NCBI GenBank assembly: GCA_965205385.1
Contig: CBDBGS010000006.1
Coordinates: forward strand, 62,001-126,000
Length of the DNA: 64,000 nt
DNA from: CATOSP01 sp965205385
GTDB lineage: Bacteria; Chloroflexota; Dehalococcoidia; Lucifugimonadales; UBA3495
Reading direction: 5' to 3'
The position numbers and the translations under genes are program-made. Position 1 is the stretch's first letter. Each line of letters opens with the position of its first letter. Under the pieces are notes generated by a model that saw only the letters and a program-made list of their open reading frames with translations, did no database searches and had not been told where the DNA came from. Shown one piece after another: positions 9,631 through 18,989 of the stretch.

Positions 9631-10548
9631 ATGAGCCAACAGCGAGAAGCTAGCCTTCCGTCCCAGGAGGGGCAGGCTATAGTCGGATTGCGGGCCAGGC
9701 GGAGCCTCTGGAGCCAGGTCCTGCTCTTCTTCAGAAAGAAGCCTCTGGGCGCCCTAGGGGCAACCATGGCGCTCTTTATCGTGATCGTAGCCATTTTTGC
9801 CCCGGCGATACAGACTCGGGCGATTAACCTCACCGATCACACCAAATTGTACGCAGCACCCAGCAGCGAAATGCTTCTCGGCGGCGATCATTTGGGAAGG
9901 GACATGTTCAGCCGATTGGTGGCGGGAACTCGAATCTCCATTCGGGTGGGCCTGATTAGCGCCCTGCTAGGATGCACCATCGGCCTAATCGTAGGGGTGT
10001 CCAGCGCCTACTTCGGCGGGATATACGACTTGGTGCTACAGAGGGTGATAGACTCCGTGATAGCTTTCCCTGGCCTTGTCCTGGCATTGGCGCTGATGGC
10101 GGCATTGGGCTCTTCAATAAACAACGTAATCATCGCGCTGTCGATCTCTTTCATGCCAACCACGGTGAGACTCATTCGCTCTCAGGCGTTGGCCATCAAG
10201 GAGATGGACTATGTGCTGGCTGCCCACGCGGTGGGGGCACACAGTCTGCGAATAATATTTCGTCATATGATTCCAAATGTGTTGGCCATCTGGATCGTTG
10301 CCTTCACATTCCTTATGGGCACCGCGATTATCGCCGAGGCTTCTTTAAGCTTCCTCGGCCTCGGTGTTGGGCCCGACGTGCCCTCCTGGGGCGGGATGCT
10401 CAGGGGCGCTACCAAGAACTACGTTGGTATTGGACCCTGGCTGCCGGTGGTCCCGGGACTGGCCATATTCGTCGTTGTCTTCTCCTGGAACGTCTTGGGA
10501 GACTCCCTCCGCGACGTCCTGGACCCCAGACTCAGAGGGTCCCAATAG
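9631..10548 (+). CDS. ABC transporter permease, DppC/OppC type (set 1)
   Basis: 305 residues. The N-terminal cytoplasmic tail is followed by a first helix (GALGATMALFIVIVAIFAP), the OppC_N motif LLGGDHLGRDMFSRLVAGTRIS, further helices and the EAA loop (QALAIKEMDYVLAAHAVGA). It ends in WNVLGDSLRDVLDPRLRGSQ, the usual DppC ending. It pairs with the upstream DppB-type protein to form the membrane channel. The ribosome binding site is weak. A strong hairpin terminator follows at 10609-10649. Confidence 0.9.
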   Translation: MSQQREASLPSQEGQAIVGLRARRSLWSQVLLFFRKKPLGALGATMALFIVIVAIFAPAIQTRAINLTDHTKLYAAPSSEMLLGGDHLGRDMFSRLVAGTRISIRVGLISALLGCTIGLIVGVSSAYFGGIYDLVLQRVIDSVIAFPGLVLALALMAALGSSINNVIIALSISFMPTTVRLIRSQALAIKEMDYVLAAHAVGAHSLRIIFRHMIPNVLAIWIVAFTFLMGTAIIAEASLSFLGLGVGPDVPSWGGMLRGATKNYVGIGPWLPVVPGLAIFVVVFSWNVLGDSLRDVLDPRLRGSQ

Positions 10549-10608
10549 GCCTAAGGCGATAGGCGGCGAGGCAACACTCACTCGCGCCTCCTTGCTAAAA
10601 CGAATAGA

Positions 10609-10649
10609 AAGCGGCTCCGGATCCTTTAACACAGGATCCGGGGCCGCTT
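10609..10649. terminator. Hairpin terminator between convergent permease genes
   Basis: A 17-bp stem with one G-T wobble (AAGCGGCTCCGGATCCT, 7-base loop, then its complement) lies between the 3' ends of the set 1 and set 2 DppC-type genes. It ends in CTTATGTTGT, only modestly T-rich. Confidence 0.75.
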
Positions 10650-10731
10650 ATGTTGTCAGATCCAGACCAGCGACTCGGCGGTCCGTAGCGTCGGTTCGCC
10701 TCCGGTCCTCTTCAGGGTTAACCCGCGTTCC

Positions 10732-11649
10732 TTAAGTTGTTCCCCTCAGGCGCGGGTCCAGCACGTCCCGCAGCGAATCGCCCAGTAGGTTCCAGGCGAA
10801 CACAACTATGGCTATGGCGGCGCCAGGGAAAACGACTACCCAGGGCGATTGCCTTATGTTCTGTGCGCCAGCGGTCAACATACCACCCCAGGATGGTTCG
10901 CTCGGTGGTACCCCTACTCCCAGAAAACTGAGCGAGGCCTCCGCGATGATCGCTCCGCCCAAGTGGAAAGTGACGATCACGATGTATACGGCCAGGCAAT
11001 TCGGAATCATGTGGAGTAGCATTACACGCCAGTCCCCAGCCCCGACCGCCCTGGCTGCTAAGATGTAGTCCATCTCCTTGATACCCAGGGCTTGACTGCG
11101 GAGCACTCGGGCGGTGCTGGGTATGTAGACTATGCTTAGCGCGATGACCACGTTGTTTAAGGATCCCCCAAGGGCGGCCATGATGGCGATCGCCAGAATA
11201 AGCGCGGGAAAGGCCATCATGCTATCGACGAGTCTTTGGACTATAAGGTCCGTCTTCCCTCCAAAATGTACGCTGGCCACGCCTACCATCATGCCTATCG
11301 TGGAGCCAATAAACGAACTGAGAATGCCCACATACAGGGAGATCCACGAGCCGTGGACGACCCTGCTAAAGACATCGCGGCCTATGTGGTCACCCCCGAA
11401 CCACGCCTCACGGCTTGGTGGGTCGAATATACGGTCAACTACAGGATCATATGGGTCTTCGATAGCGAACCCGCCAATCTGAGCGAAAATAGCGACAAAT
11501 AGAAGGACCAAGAAAACCACGGCGCCGAAAGCCCCCAGAGGCTTGTGCCGGAAAAAGGCGCCCACCTGCTGCCAGACGGTGCGCCTGGGCCTCAGGCCAC
11601 CGATAGTTTGCTCCGGAAGAGCTGTCGCGCCAGCTCGGTCTAGACTCAT
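10732..11649 (-). CDS. ABC transporter permease, DppC/OppC type (set 2)
   Basis: 305 residues, closely parallel to the set 1 and set 3 DppC-type proteins. OppC_N helix (GAFGAVVFLVLLFVAIFAQI), motif WFGGDHIGRDVFSRVVHGSW, EAA loop (QALGIKEMDYILAARAVGAG) and the ending LLGDSLRDVLDPRLRG. ATG 11649 follows GGGGGAGAGA. It is the last gene of the minus-strand operon binding protein-DppB-DppC, 27 bases after the DppB-type gene. Conservation is greater with set 3 (GILSSFIGSTIGMMVGVASVHFGG versus GILSSFIGSTIGMLV...) than with set 1, supporting tandem duplication of the operon. Confidence 0.9.
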   Translation of the reverse strand: MSLDRAGATALPEQTIGGLRPRRTVWQQVGAFFRHKPLGAFGAVVFLVLLFVAIFAQIGGFAIEDPYDPVVDRIFDPPSREAWFGGDHIGRDVFSRVVHGSWISLYVGILSSFIGSTIGMMVGVASVHFGGKTDLIVQRLVDSMMAFPALILAIAIMAALGGSLNNVVIALSIVYIPSTARVLRSQALGIKEMDYILAARAVGAGDWRVMLLHMIPNCLAVYIVIVTFHLGGAIIAEASLSFLGVGVPPSEPSWGGMLTAGAQNIRQSPWVVVFPGAAIAIVVFAWNLLGDSLRDVLDPRLRGTT

Positions 11650-11676
11650 TCTCTCCCCCGTGACGGTGATTTTCGA

Positions 11677-12642
11677 TTACGTATAACGGATCCGCGGATT
11701 CAGCCAGGCGTATAGCAGGTCCATGACCACATTCAGCAGCACTACTACCACGGTAATCATCACAATGATAGCCTGGACCATGGCGAAGTCCCGGTGAAAG
11801 ACCGCATCCACCAGGAGCCGGCCCATCCCAGGCACCAGGAAAATAACCTCTATAATCACCGTGCCAGCGATGAGTCTCCCAAACTCATAGCCGGAAACGG
11901 TAACCACGGGCAAAAGCGCGTTCTTGAGGGCATGACGCGAAATCACCACGCGTTCTTGAAGGCCCTTGGATCGGGCGGTCCGAATATAGTCCTCCCTTAA
12001 CACCTCCAACATGGCGGACCTGGTCACTCGGGATATGAAAGCCATATTGGAAAAACCAAGAGCAACGGCGGGAAAGAACAACTGTTGTACGTTGGTCCAA
12101 GGATTTTCCCAGAGGTCCACATAGCCTAACGGAGGTATCCAGTTGAACCACATCACCAGAAAGAAAATTATCATGATGGCTACCCAAAAGTTGGGTAGCG
12201 CTATCCCGGCGATGCTTATGATTCTGCCGGCGTAATCGCCCAATGTGTCCTGTCTGATCGCGGATATCACCCCTAGCGGCACCGCTAAAACGCTAGCTAG
12301 AAGGACCGCGAGGACCGTCAGCTCCAAGGTGATGGGAAACTTCTTGAGCACTCGGTCCGTGATCGGTTTCGAGTCCCAGAACGATAACCCAAAGTCCAGT
12401 TGGAGCATGTTCCAGAACCAGATACCGTACTGGATATGAATAGGTTTGTCTGTTCCGAGCTTCTTCCTAAGCTCGTCAAGGTCTTCCTGGAGGAACTTTA
12501 CATCTCCCTCCTGCGCTTCGGACAAGAGGATCGCCAGGGCCGGGTCACCAGGGACGATGCGTAGAATTACAAACACCACCATGGTGGCCAACAACAATGT
12601 GGGAATCAAAAGAAGGACTCTTTTGATCACATAAGCCTGCAT
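11677..12642 (-). CDS. ABC transporter permease, DppB/OppB type (set 2)
   Basis: 321 residues, about six membrane helices; begins MQAYVIKRVLLLIPTLLLAT and carries the family's RIVPGDPALAILL loop, periplasmic insert with LRKKLGTDKPIHIQY, EAA loop (REDYIRTARSKGLQERVVIS) and the WLNPRIRYT end. ATG 12642 has GGACGGAGAGAC just upstream. It is the middle gene of the set 2 operon, 128 bases after the binding-protein gene. Substrate is unknown; the family imports peptides, nickel or sugars. Confidence 0.9.
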   Translation of the reverse strand: MQAYVIKRVLLLIPTLLLATMVVFVILRIVPGDPALAILLSEAQEGDVKFLQEDLDELRKKLGTDKPIHIQYGIWFWNMLQLDFGLSFWDSKPITDRVLKKFPITLELTVLAVLLASVLAVPLGVISAIRQDTLGDYAGRIISIAGIALPNFWVAIMIIFFLVMWFNWIPPLGYVDLWENPWTNVQQLFFPAVALGFSNMAFISRVTRSAMLEVLREDYIRTARSKGLQERVVISRHALKNALLPVVTVSGYEFGRLIAGTVIIEVIFLVPGMGRLLVDAVFHRDFAMVQAIIVMITVVVVLLNVVMDLLYAWLNPRIRYT

Positions 12643-12770
12643 GTCTCTCCGTCCCTAGTACACAGAAGCAAAGCAACGCCCCCGTAACTTATAGGTGATC
12701 TACCGCTGAACGAACGTGGACAGGCCGAACGCCGTAGACCTGTCCCCGTTCGTGATATTCGAAGGGCCAA

Positions 12771-14642
12771 CTAACAGGCTGGGTCGCACCATGTGTGCTC
12801 ATGTTTCAGTGCGATGTGACTGCTTGCCACGGGATTGTAATTCTGAATCTTATTGTTAACTATGTGGCCTCCCATGTACCAATAGAGGCCGATGTAAGCG
12901 TTGTCTACATTGAGGAGGATATCCGCCGCCTCCCGGATGACGACCCTCCGCTGTTCCTGGTTCAGCTCCGATGCTTCTTTAAGGTAGAGGTCCTGGACGA
13001 TGGGACCCTGCGGAGTATTCAGCCAGTCGGCCCACCTCGTTGGGGTGCCGCCGTCTCTCCAGCGGGCAAACACGGCGTCAGGATCGGGAATAGCATAGGA
13101 CGAGGCCTGTAACGCCCAAATGTAGTCGCCCGCTTCATAGGCAGCAAAGCCGGCAACTGGCTCCATCGTCTTAACTGTAGCCTCGATGTTCAAGAACTTC
13201 TTGAGCTGGGCCGTGACGACCACAGCGACGTCGGGGTATCCCAACGCCGTCCGGGCGGTCATTTCGGCGGTAAACCCGTCGGGGTACCCGGCCTCGGTAA
13301 GCAACCTCTTGGCCTCGGCGAGGTCGTCGGGGTGCTTTTCGCCATTCAGTTCGCGGAAACCGGGCGCTTGAGCAGCCTCCTCCAAGCTCAGGCCATACCA
13401 GGTGCCTGGCGGCATGGGCAGGCCCAGAGTGGCGTTGCCCAAATTGAAGGTCTCGATCAGAGGCTGGCGATGGATCGCCAACATGATAGCCCTCCTCACT
13501 CTAACATCATCAAAAGGCGCTTTCCGCGTGTTCAACAGCACCCCCATTTGACCACCCGGACCAGGGAAAAACGCCTTTAGTATGTCCTTTCCGTCTTCGG
13601 CAAGCTGCACTTGTTGCGTTACGGTCAGATTGCTCGACCGCATATTCTGCATCAAGACTTTTTCGGTCAGAAAGGCCGCTATGGTGGTGCCGGGGTCCAG
13701 GATAACGAAATGGGTCATTCCATCGATGCGGGGGTACCCTTCCTTGAAGTAATCATCGTTCTTTACGAAAACGTTTTTGACGTCCTCTTCGAACTCTTCG
13801 AGTTTGAATGGGCCCGAACCGTGCAGGTTCTCCGGATGCACGATTGTCTGAGCCATGTGCGGTTCGGTATCCGGGTCAAATGTCTTTATGACCTTGAGGG
13901 TGTCTATGGCAAGCTTGGGAATGAACGTAGGTGAAGGGAAATTGGTCCGTACCTCCAGGGTGTGGGGGTCGACGGCACGGGAACTTTCGTAGATGGGTTT
14001 GATCATGACCGTGGAAGACCTCGTTCCTCCCTGTAATCCCTTGGTGAACTCTGTGTCTACGATTGACTCCAGGCTGAATATCACGTCCTCGACGGTAACG
14101 GGCGAGCCGTCCCACCAGCGAGCGTTGTCGACCAGGTGGAAGGTATAGGTGGTTCCATCCTCGGCCAGCTCCCAGCTTGTGCACAGATCGCACCTGATGT
14201 CGTTGTTCACCGCCGTCTCGGGGTCAAACTCCAGTATCTGGTTAAATAATGGGGAGTAGGTCTGTGACGAGGGACCTGCCCACTGATGTACCGCTTTGGT
14301 ATCCGTAGCCGCGTACTGGACCATCGGGACATGGCCGCCGTACTTAATTCCCGCGGCAACTACTGGCGCCGCGGTAGCCTGGGGAACGACGGTGGGGGCT
14401 GGCGCCTCCCCTGCTTTCCTCGTCGGTGGGAGGGTCGGGAAGCTTTGTATTTCTGTGACAACAGTGGGCGCCACGGTTGCTATTGATGGTTCGCTCTGGG
14501 GAGCAGCGGCCACCGCGGGCGCCGCAGCCGCATCGCCTGCGGAGGGCTCCGGAGCCCCTCCGCAGGCGATGATGAGTACCAAAGATAGGAACATTAGTGT
14601 AAGTATTAACGCTTTCGGTCCTAGCGCCAAACGCCGTTCCAT
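12771..14642 (-). CDS. ABC transporter substrate-binding lipoprotein, SBP_bac_5 family (set 2)
   Basis: About 623 residues from ATG 14642. The frame is open further upstream, but this ATG has GGAGG 8 bases before it and begins a perfect lipoprotein signal (LGPKALILTLMFLSLVLIIAC, Cys in LIIACGG). A Pro/Ala/Thr linker leads to the SBP_bac_5 fold (WELAEDGTTYTFHLVDNARWWDG..., GSGPFKLEEFEEDVK, RRAIMLAIHRQPLIETF, ELNGEKHPDDLAEAKRLL). Two dicysteine motifs occur: CDLC in the first domain and WCDPAC at the very C terminus. It is the first gene of the set 2 operon, with a 330-base leader and a TTGACA-17-TTAGAT promoter. Confidence 0.9.
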   Translation of the reverse strand: MERRLALGPKALILTLMFLSLVLIIACGGAPEPSAGDAAAAPAVAAAPQSEPSIATVAPTVVTEIQSFPTLPPTRKAGEAPAPTVVPQATAAPVVAAGIKYGGHVPMVQYAATDTKAVHQWAGPSSQTYSPLFNQILEFDPETAVNNDIRCDLCTSWELAEDGTTYTFHLVDNARWWDGSPVTVEDVIFSLESIVDTEFTKGLQGGTRSSTVMIKPIYESSRAVDPHTLEVRTNFPSPTFIPKLAIDTLKVIKTFDPDTEPHMAQTIVHPENLHGSGPFKLEEFEEDVKNVFVKNDDYFKEGYPRIDGMTHFVILDPGTTIAAFLTEKVLMQNMRSSNLTVTQQVQLAEDGKDILKAFFPGPGGQMGVLLNTRKAPFDDVRVRRAIMLAIHRQPLIETFNLGNATLGLPMPPGTWYGLSLEEAAQAPGFRELNGEKHPDDLAEAKRLLTEAGYPDGFTAEMTARTALGYPDVAVVVTAQLKKFLNIEATVKTMEPVAGFAAYEAGDYIWALQASSYAIPDPDAVFARWRDGGTPTRWADWLNTPQGPIVQDLYLKEASELNQEQRRVVIREAADILLNVDNAYIGLYWYMGGHIVNNKIQNYNPVASSHIALKHEHTWCDPAC

Positions 14643-15060
14643 AGTACGAACCTCCAAATTTGTCTCGGACTTAGGATAGCTAGCCGGTCGGTTCCGGGTT
14701 CTTGTAGGGACCGCCCGCCGGAGCAGGCGCGGTGCAATAGAAAAGGGCCCTTCCCCCGTCATGGACGCCCTGGTGATGACCGGTCCGGAGGTGAAGCTCT
14801 AGACCTGCGTCCCAGAGTGTCCAGCCTGGAAGCGCCCTTTGTGGGTGTTCTATCATCCCCCACGGAGAGTGCTGGCGCCACGTTCCTCCATCACCTCGGG
14901 TGACCTTGTTGCCACGGCGAGTTCAACCAGGGTCTATTTTGTTTTGCCACCGATCAACTTGAAAAGTGACAGGAATCTAAGCTATCAGCACGTGAAGTGT
15001 CAAGACGACTTTCATGATGTTCGATTTACAGCAATATCCTTCTCCAAGATAATCTCGAAT
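14643..15060 (-). promoter_or_regulatory. Promoter and long conserved leader of transporter operon set 2
   Basis: No gene lies here. Minus strand: AGATTATC box at 15055-15048, TTGACA at 15003-14998, 17 bases, TTAGAT at 14980-14975, then a leader of about 325 bases. It aligns with the set 3 leader: TTAGATTCC(T/C)GTCAC, a possible stem at 14886-14864 (GGAACGTG ... CACTCTCC) and the 17-mer GCTTCCAGGCTGGACAC at 14833-14817 whose partner GTCTAGAGCTTCACCTC (14804-14788) can form a 9-bp bulged stem with a 14-base loop. Both differences from set 3 in that partner strand keep pairing through G-U. The class of RNA is not recognised. Confidence 0.6.
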
Positions 15061-15063
15061 ACG

Positions 15064-15978
15064 CTAAGTGCTCCCTCTCAAGCGTGGGTCCAGGACGTCC
15101 CTGAGCGAATCCCCCAGCAGGTTCCAGGCGAAAACCACTATCGCGATGGCCGCGCCGGGGAAGATGGCCACCCACCAGGCTACCCTTATCCAGTTAGCGG
15201 CCCCGGTCAACATCCCTCCCCAAGCGGGGATGTTGGGAGGAGCGCCCAGGCCCAGGAAACTGAGAGATGCCTCGGCGATGATGGCCCCGCCCAGGTGGAA
15301 GGTCACGATGACTATGAACACAGCGAAGCAGTTGGGAATCATGTGCCGTGTTACCATTCGCCAGTCCCCGACACCCACGGCACGGGCCGCCAGAATGTAA
15401 TCCATTTCCTTAATCGCCAGGGATTGGGCGCGGAGAATGCGGGCCGTGCTCGGTATGTAGATGATGCTCAGGGCGATCACCACGTTGTTGACCGACGTGC
15501 CCAGGGCGGCCATGATCGCAATCGCCAGGAGCAGGGCCGGAAACGCCATCATGCCGTCAACGACTCTCTGAATCGTCATGTCGGTCAGTCCACCGTAGTG
15601 GACACTCGCCACCCCGACTAACATGCCGATTGTGCTGCCTATGAATGAACTAAGGATGCCGACGTACAGTGAGATCCTGGCCCCGTAAACCACCCGGCTA
15701 AAGACATCGCGCCCCAGGTGGTCTCCGCCGAAGTACGTCTCGGTGCTCGGTGCGTTGAACCTAATCTTGGGGTTCACCTCATAAGGATCGTGATTGGATA
15801 TGACGGGAGCAAATATGGCGACCAGCACCAGCACCACGGCCACTAATGCCCCGCCGGCGCCCAGGGGTTTCCGTATGATGAAGGAACGGATATGGTCCAG
15901 GACGGCACGCTTCGGCCTCAAGGAGCCTGAACTGGCTTGCTCTGCGGCTGCCTCCGTAATAAAGGTCTGTTGACTCAT
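15064..15978 (-). CDS. ABC transporter permease, DppC/OppC type (set 3)
   Basis: 304 residues, starting MSQQTFITEAAAEQ like the set 1 protein. OppC_N helix (GAGGALVAVVLVLVAIFAPV), motif YFGGDHLGRDVFSRVVYGAR, EAA loop (QSLAIKEMDYILAARAVGVG), conserved end LLGDSLRDVLDPRLRGST. ATG 15978 has GGGGAAGAGAG upstream. Last gene of the set 3 operon; its stop is only 9 bases from the conserved box that opens the set 2 leader, so the two operons are packed head to tail. Confidence 0.9.
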   Translation of the reverse strand: MSQQTFITEAAAEQASSGSLRPKRAVLDHIRSFIIRKPLGAGGALVAVVLVLVAIFAPVISNHDPYEVNPKIRFNAPSTETYFGGDHLGRDVFSRVVYGARISLYVGILSSFIGSTIGMLVGVASVHYGGLTDMTIQRVVDGMMAFPALLLAIAIMAALGTSVNNVVIALSIIYIPSTARILRAQSLAIKEMDYILAARAVGVGDWRMVTRHMIPNCFAVFIVIVTFHLGGAIIAEASLSFLGLGAPPNIPAWGGMLTGAANWIRVAWWVAIFPGAAIAIVVFAWNLLGDSLRDVLDPRLRGST

Positions 15979-16006
15979 CTCTCTTCCCCGTATCTTCCCT
16001 TACTGC

Positions 16007-16975
16007 TTATCTGTACCGAATCCTAGGGTCCAGCCACGCGTACATCACGTCAAGGACCAGGTTCAACACCAGCACTATTACCGCCAGGATCACTATCACC
16101 GCCTGGACTGCCGGGAAATCCCGGTGAAATATGGAATCAACCAGGAACCTGCCCACGCCCGGCACCATGAAGATCACTTCGATTACGACGGTACCAGCCA
16201 GGAGCCTCCCAAACTCGTAACCGGATACGGTGACCACAGGCAGGAGGGCGTTCTTCAACGCATGCCGCCCCACCACGGTCGGCTCGTGCAGACCCTTGGA
16301 CCGTGCCGTGCGGATGTAGTCCTCACGGAACACGTCCAGCATGGCGGAACGGGTGACCCTGGCGATGAAGGCCATGTTGGAGAACCCCAGGGCCAGTGCG
16401 GGAAAAACGAGTTGCTGCAGGTTCGTCCAGGGGTCCTCCCAAACGTTCTCATAGCCCAGCGGCGGTATCCACTGGAAGAGGAGAATAAGGAAAAACACCA
16501 TCAATATGGCAATCCAGAAGTTGGGCAAGGCGATACCGGCGATCGTAAGGAGCCTTCCCAGGTAGTCTCCCCAACTGTCTTGTTTGATTGCCGAGAGTAC
16601 GCCTATGGGTACTGCCAATACCGTAGCCCAAAGCAGGGCAAGGATGGTCAGCTCGAGGGTGATCGGGAAACGCTCGGCTAGGTCCTCCGCTACCGGGGTA
16701 TCCCACCAGTAGGACATACCGAAGTCCAGGCGCAACATTCCCCATACCCACTTGACGTACTGGACGTATATGGGTCTGTCGGTCCCCAGTTTAACGCGGA
16801 GCTCTTGTAGCTCTTTCTCTGAGAATTCACTAGGACCCTCGGCGAGGCCCCCTTCCGTGATGAGCATGAGGGCCGGGTCTCCTGGAACAATGCGCAGGAT
16901 GATGAACACCACAACGGTGACGAATAAGAATGTTGGGATGAACGAGAGCGTTCTCTTGGCTATGTAAGCCTGCAT
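16007..16975 (-). CDS. ABC transporter permease, DppB/OppB type (set 3)
   Basis: 322 residues; begins MQAYIAKRTLSFIPTFLFVT and has the RIVPGDPALMLI loop, the insert LRVKLGTDRPIYVQYVKWVW, the EAA loop (REDYIRTARSKGLHEPTVVG) and the WLDPRIRYR end. ATG 16975 follows GGGCGGAGAG. Middle gene of the set 3 operon, 28 bases before the DppC-type gene and about 127 bases after the binding-protein gene. Confidence 0.9.
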   Translation of the reverse strand: MQAYIAKRTLSFIPTFLFVTVVVFIILRIVPGDPALMLITEGGLAEGPSEFSEKELQELRVKLGTDRPIYVQYVKWVWGMLRLDFGMSYWWDTPVAEDLAERFPITLELTILALLWATVLAVPIGVLSAIKQDSWGDYLGRLLTIAGIALPNFWIAILMVFFLILLFQWIPPLGYENVWEDPWTNLQQLVFPALALGFSNMAFIARVTRSAMLDVFREDYIRTARSKGLHEPTVVGRHALKNALLPVVTVSGYEFGRLLAGTVVIEVIFMVPGVGRFLVDSIFHRDFPAVQAVIVILAVIVLVLNLVLDVMYAWLDPRIRYR

Positions 16976-17102
16976 CTCTCCGCCCTTCTCTTGATAGGGG
17001 TGACTGGGTCGTGGTCAAGAACGAATACGGATGTGCCGTAACTAGATATCCCCGCCGGGCCAAATCACCGCTCTGACCTGGCCCGGCAGGATAGGAGCGC
17101 CG

Positions 17103-18989
17103 TTAACAGCCGGGGTCGCACCAGATATGTTCCCACTTCTGACCGGACGTGTATCCCCCGGGCGCGGGATTGAAGTTCTGAATCTTCTTGTGCACCAGGA
17201 AGGTGGCCGTGGCGTAGAAGATGGCCGGCGCGGCGTTGTCCTCATCGATCAGAGACTCTCCGGCTTCCCTGATCAAGGCCCTCCTCTTCTCCGGGTCCGT
17301 CTCCGCGGACATACGCGGGAAAATCTCGTTCAGCTTGTCCCAGTTGACTTGGTTTTGGGCCCGGGCCCATGACTCGCCGATCAGTCCGCCTGTCTTGTAC
17401 TCCACGAAGGCAGCGTCGGGGTCCATAAACGGGAGCGACTTGCCCTGGACTGCCGTGGTAAAGGTGCTAGCCTTGTACTCCTGCTGGCCCGCGGCGCTCT
17501 CAACAACCCTGATTTCCAGGTTGACGTTCAAGTACCGCTTTAGCTGCTGCGCCACGATCGTGCCCACGTCCACATACAAGAGAGCCCTGCGGAGCATAAT
17601 TTCGCTATCGAAACCGTCCGCCAGGCCCGCTTCGGCCAGCAACTCCTTGGCTAAGGCGATGTCCTCCGGGTGCTTCTCTCCGTTAAGCAGTCTCATACCG
17701 GGAGCCTGCTCGGCCTCCTCCAGAGTAGGGCCGAACCAGGTGCCGGGTGGGAACGGATGGCCTACTTGGAAGTCCCCCACACTGATGGTCTCGATTATCT
17801 CCTGGCGGTTTATGGCGAGCGAGATCGCCCTCCGCACGCGAGCATCGTTGAAAGGGGCTTTTTCCGTGTTCATCATTAACACGTAGCTGCCGCCGGGCCC
17901 GGCGAAGAAGACGTCGTGCGTGTCGGAGTGGTCCTCCTTGAATTGCTTGGCTTCGATGCTGCTCAAGTTGTTTACGGTACCGTTGGTCATCAGGACCTGC
18001 TCAGCCACGAAGGCGGCGATGATAGAGCCGGGGTCCACGATGATGTAGGCGATCATCCCATCGATATAGGGGCGCCCTTCCTTGAAATAGTCTGGATTCT
18101 TGTCGTACTCCCAGGAGACGTCCTTGGAGAAGTCCTTGAACCGGAACGCGGCGGACGTGACCAGGTTCTCGGTCTCGGCAAAACCCTGCAACTTACCCTG
18201 GGACACCACATGCTCGGGCATCATCTTGGCGGGCTCTACCGCAAGGGCGGGGTGCCACGCCGCGGCCGGATACTTCAGCTTGACTTCAACCGTGTAGTCG
18301 TCGAGGGCCCGGGAACTCTCGTAGTAAGGCTTCCATAACCCGGAGCGGGAGCGTGTCTTGTGCCCCTCCCAAAGGTTCCCGAATTTCGGCATGTTGGGAT
18401 CATAGATGCTTTCCAGGCTAAAGATGATGTCCTTGGACGTGATGGGCTGTCCATCCGACCAGCGGGCATCCTCATGGAAGCGGTAGGTGTAGGTGAGACC
18501 GTCGTCGGACAACTCCCATGTTGTACACAGGTCGCACCGGATGTCGGTGGAGTCGATGGTTTCCGGGTTGTATTCCACTATCTGGTTGTACAGCGGAGCT
18601 ATGGCGATCATGTGGCTATAGGTGGCTTCGGGCAACGGCCGGGATGTTACGGGTGCGGAGTAAGTATGCATGGGGGTTACTCCGCCGTAGATACCCTCGG
18701 CAAGGGGCGGCTGAGTTGGCATCGGTGTTGCCGTGGCGCCCGCCACCGAGGTGGGCGTGGCCTCCCGCTTCACGACTTCGATAAACAGGGTGGGCGTAGG
18801 TTCCGCTGCGCCGGTCTGTGCCGCCGAGTCGGTCTTTTGGTCCGCGCCCGGCCCAGTGGTGGCCCCGGATGGGGCTCCGGGCGCAGTGGTCGCCGGCGCG
18901 GCCTGGCCGCAGGCCACTACGAGGGCCAGGGATAGCAACAGGATGGTAAGAATTAGAGCTCTTGCGCCTAGGGGGGTACGCCAAGTCAT
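17103..18989 (-). CDS. ABC transporter substrate-binding lipoprotein, SBP_bac_5 family (set 3)
   Basis: About 628 residues from ATG 18989, chosen because GGAGG lies 8 bases upstream and it starts the lipoprotein signal (GARALILTILLLSLALVVAC, Cys in VVACGQ). An in-frame ATG at 19004 overlaps that ribosome binding site and is less likely. A low-complexity linker is followed by the SBP_bac_5 fold (WELSDDGLTYTYRFHEDARW, RRAISLAINRQEIIETI, LLNGEKHPEDIALAKELL). It shares the internal CDLC and the terminal WCDPGC with set 2. First gene of the set 3 operon; sequence of the whole set parallels set 2 at clearly diverged identity. Confidence 0.9.
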   Translation of the reverse strand: MTWRTPLGARALILTILLLSLALVVACGQAAPATTAPGAPSGATTGPGADQKTDSAAQTGAAEPTPTLFIEVVKREATPTSVAGATATPMPTQPPLAEGIYGGVTPMHTYSAPVTSRPLPEATYSHMIAIAPLYNQIVEYNPETIDSTDIRCDLCTTWELSDDGLTYTYRFHEDARWSDGQPITSKDIIFSLESIYDPNMPKFGNLWEGHKTRSRSGLWKPYYESSRALDDYTVEVKLKYPAAAWHPALAVEPAKMMPEHVVSQGKLQGFAETENLVTSAAFRFKDFSKDVSWEYDKNPDYFKEGRPYIDGMIAYIIVDPGSIIAAFVAEQVLMTNGTVNNLSSIEAKQFKEDHSDTHDVFFAGPGGSYVLMMNTEKAPFNDARVRRAISLAINRQEIIETISVGDFQVGHPFPPGTWFGPTLEEAEQAPGMRLLNGEKHPEDIALAKELLAEAGLADGFDSEIMLRRALLYVDVGTIVAQQLKRYLNVNLEIRVVESAAGQQEYKASTFTTAVQGKSLPFMDPDAAFVEYKTGGLIGESWARAQNQVNWDKLNEIFPRMSAETDPEKRRALIREAGESLIDEDNAAPAIFYATATFLVHKKIQNFNPAPGGYTSGQKWEHIWCDPGC

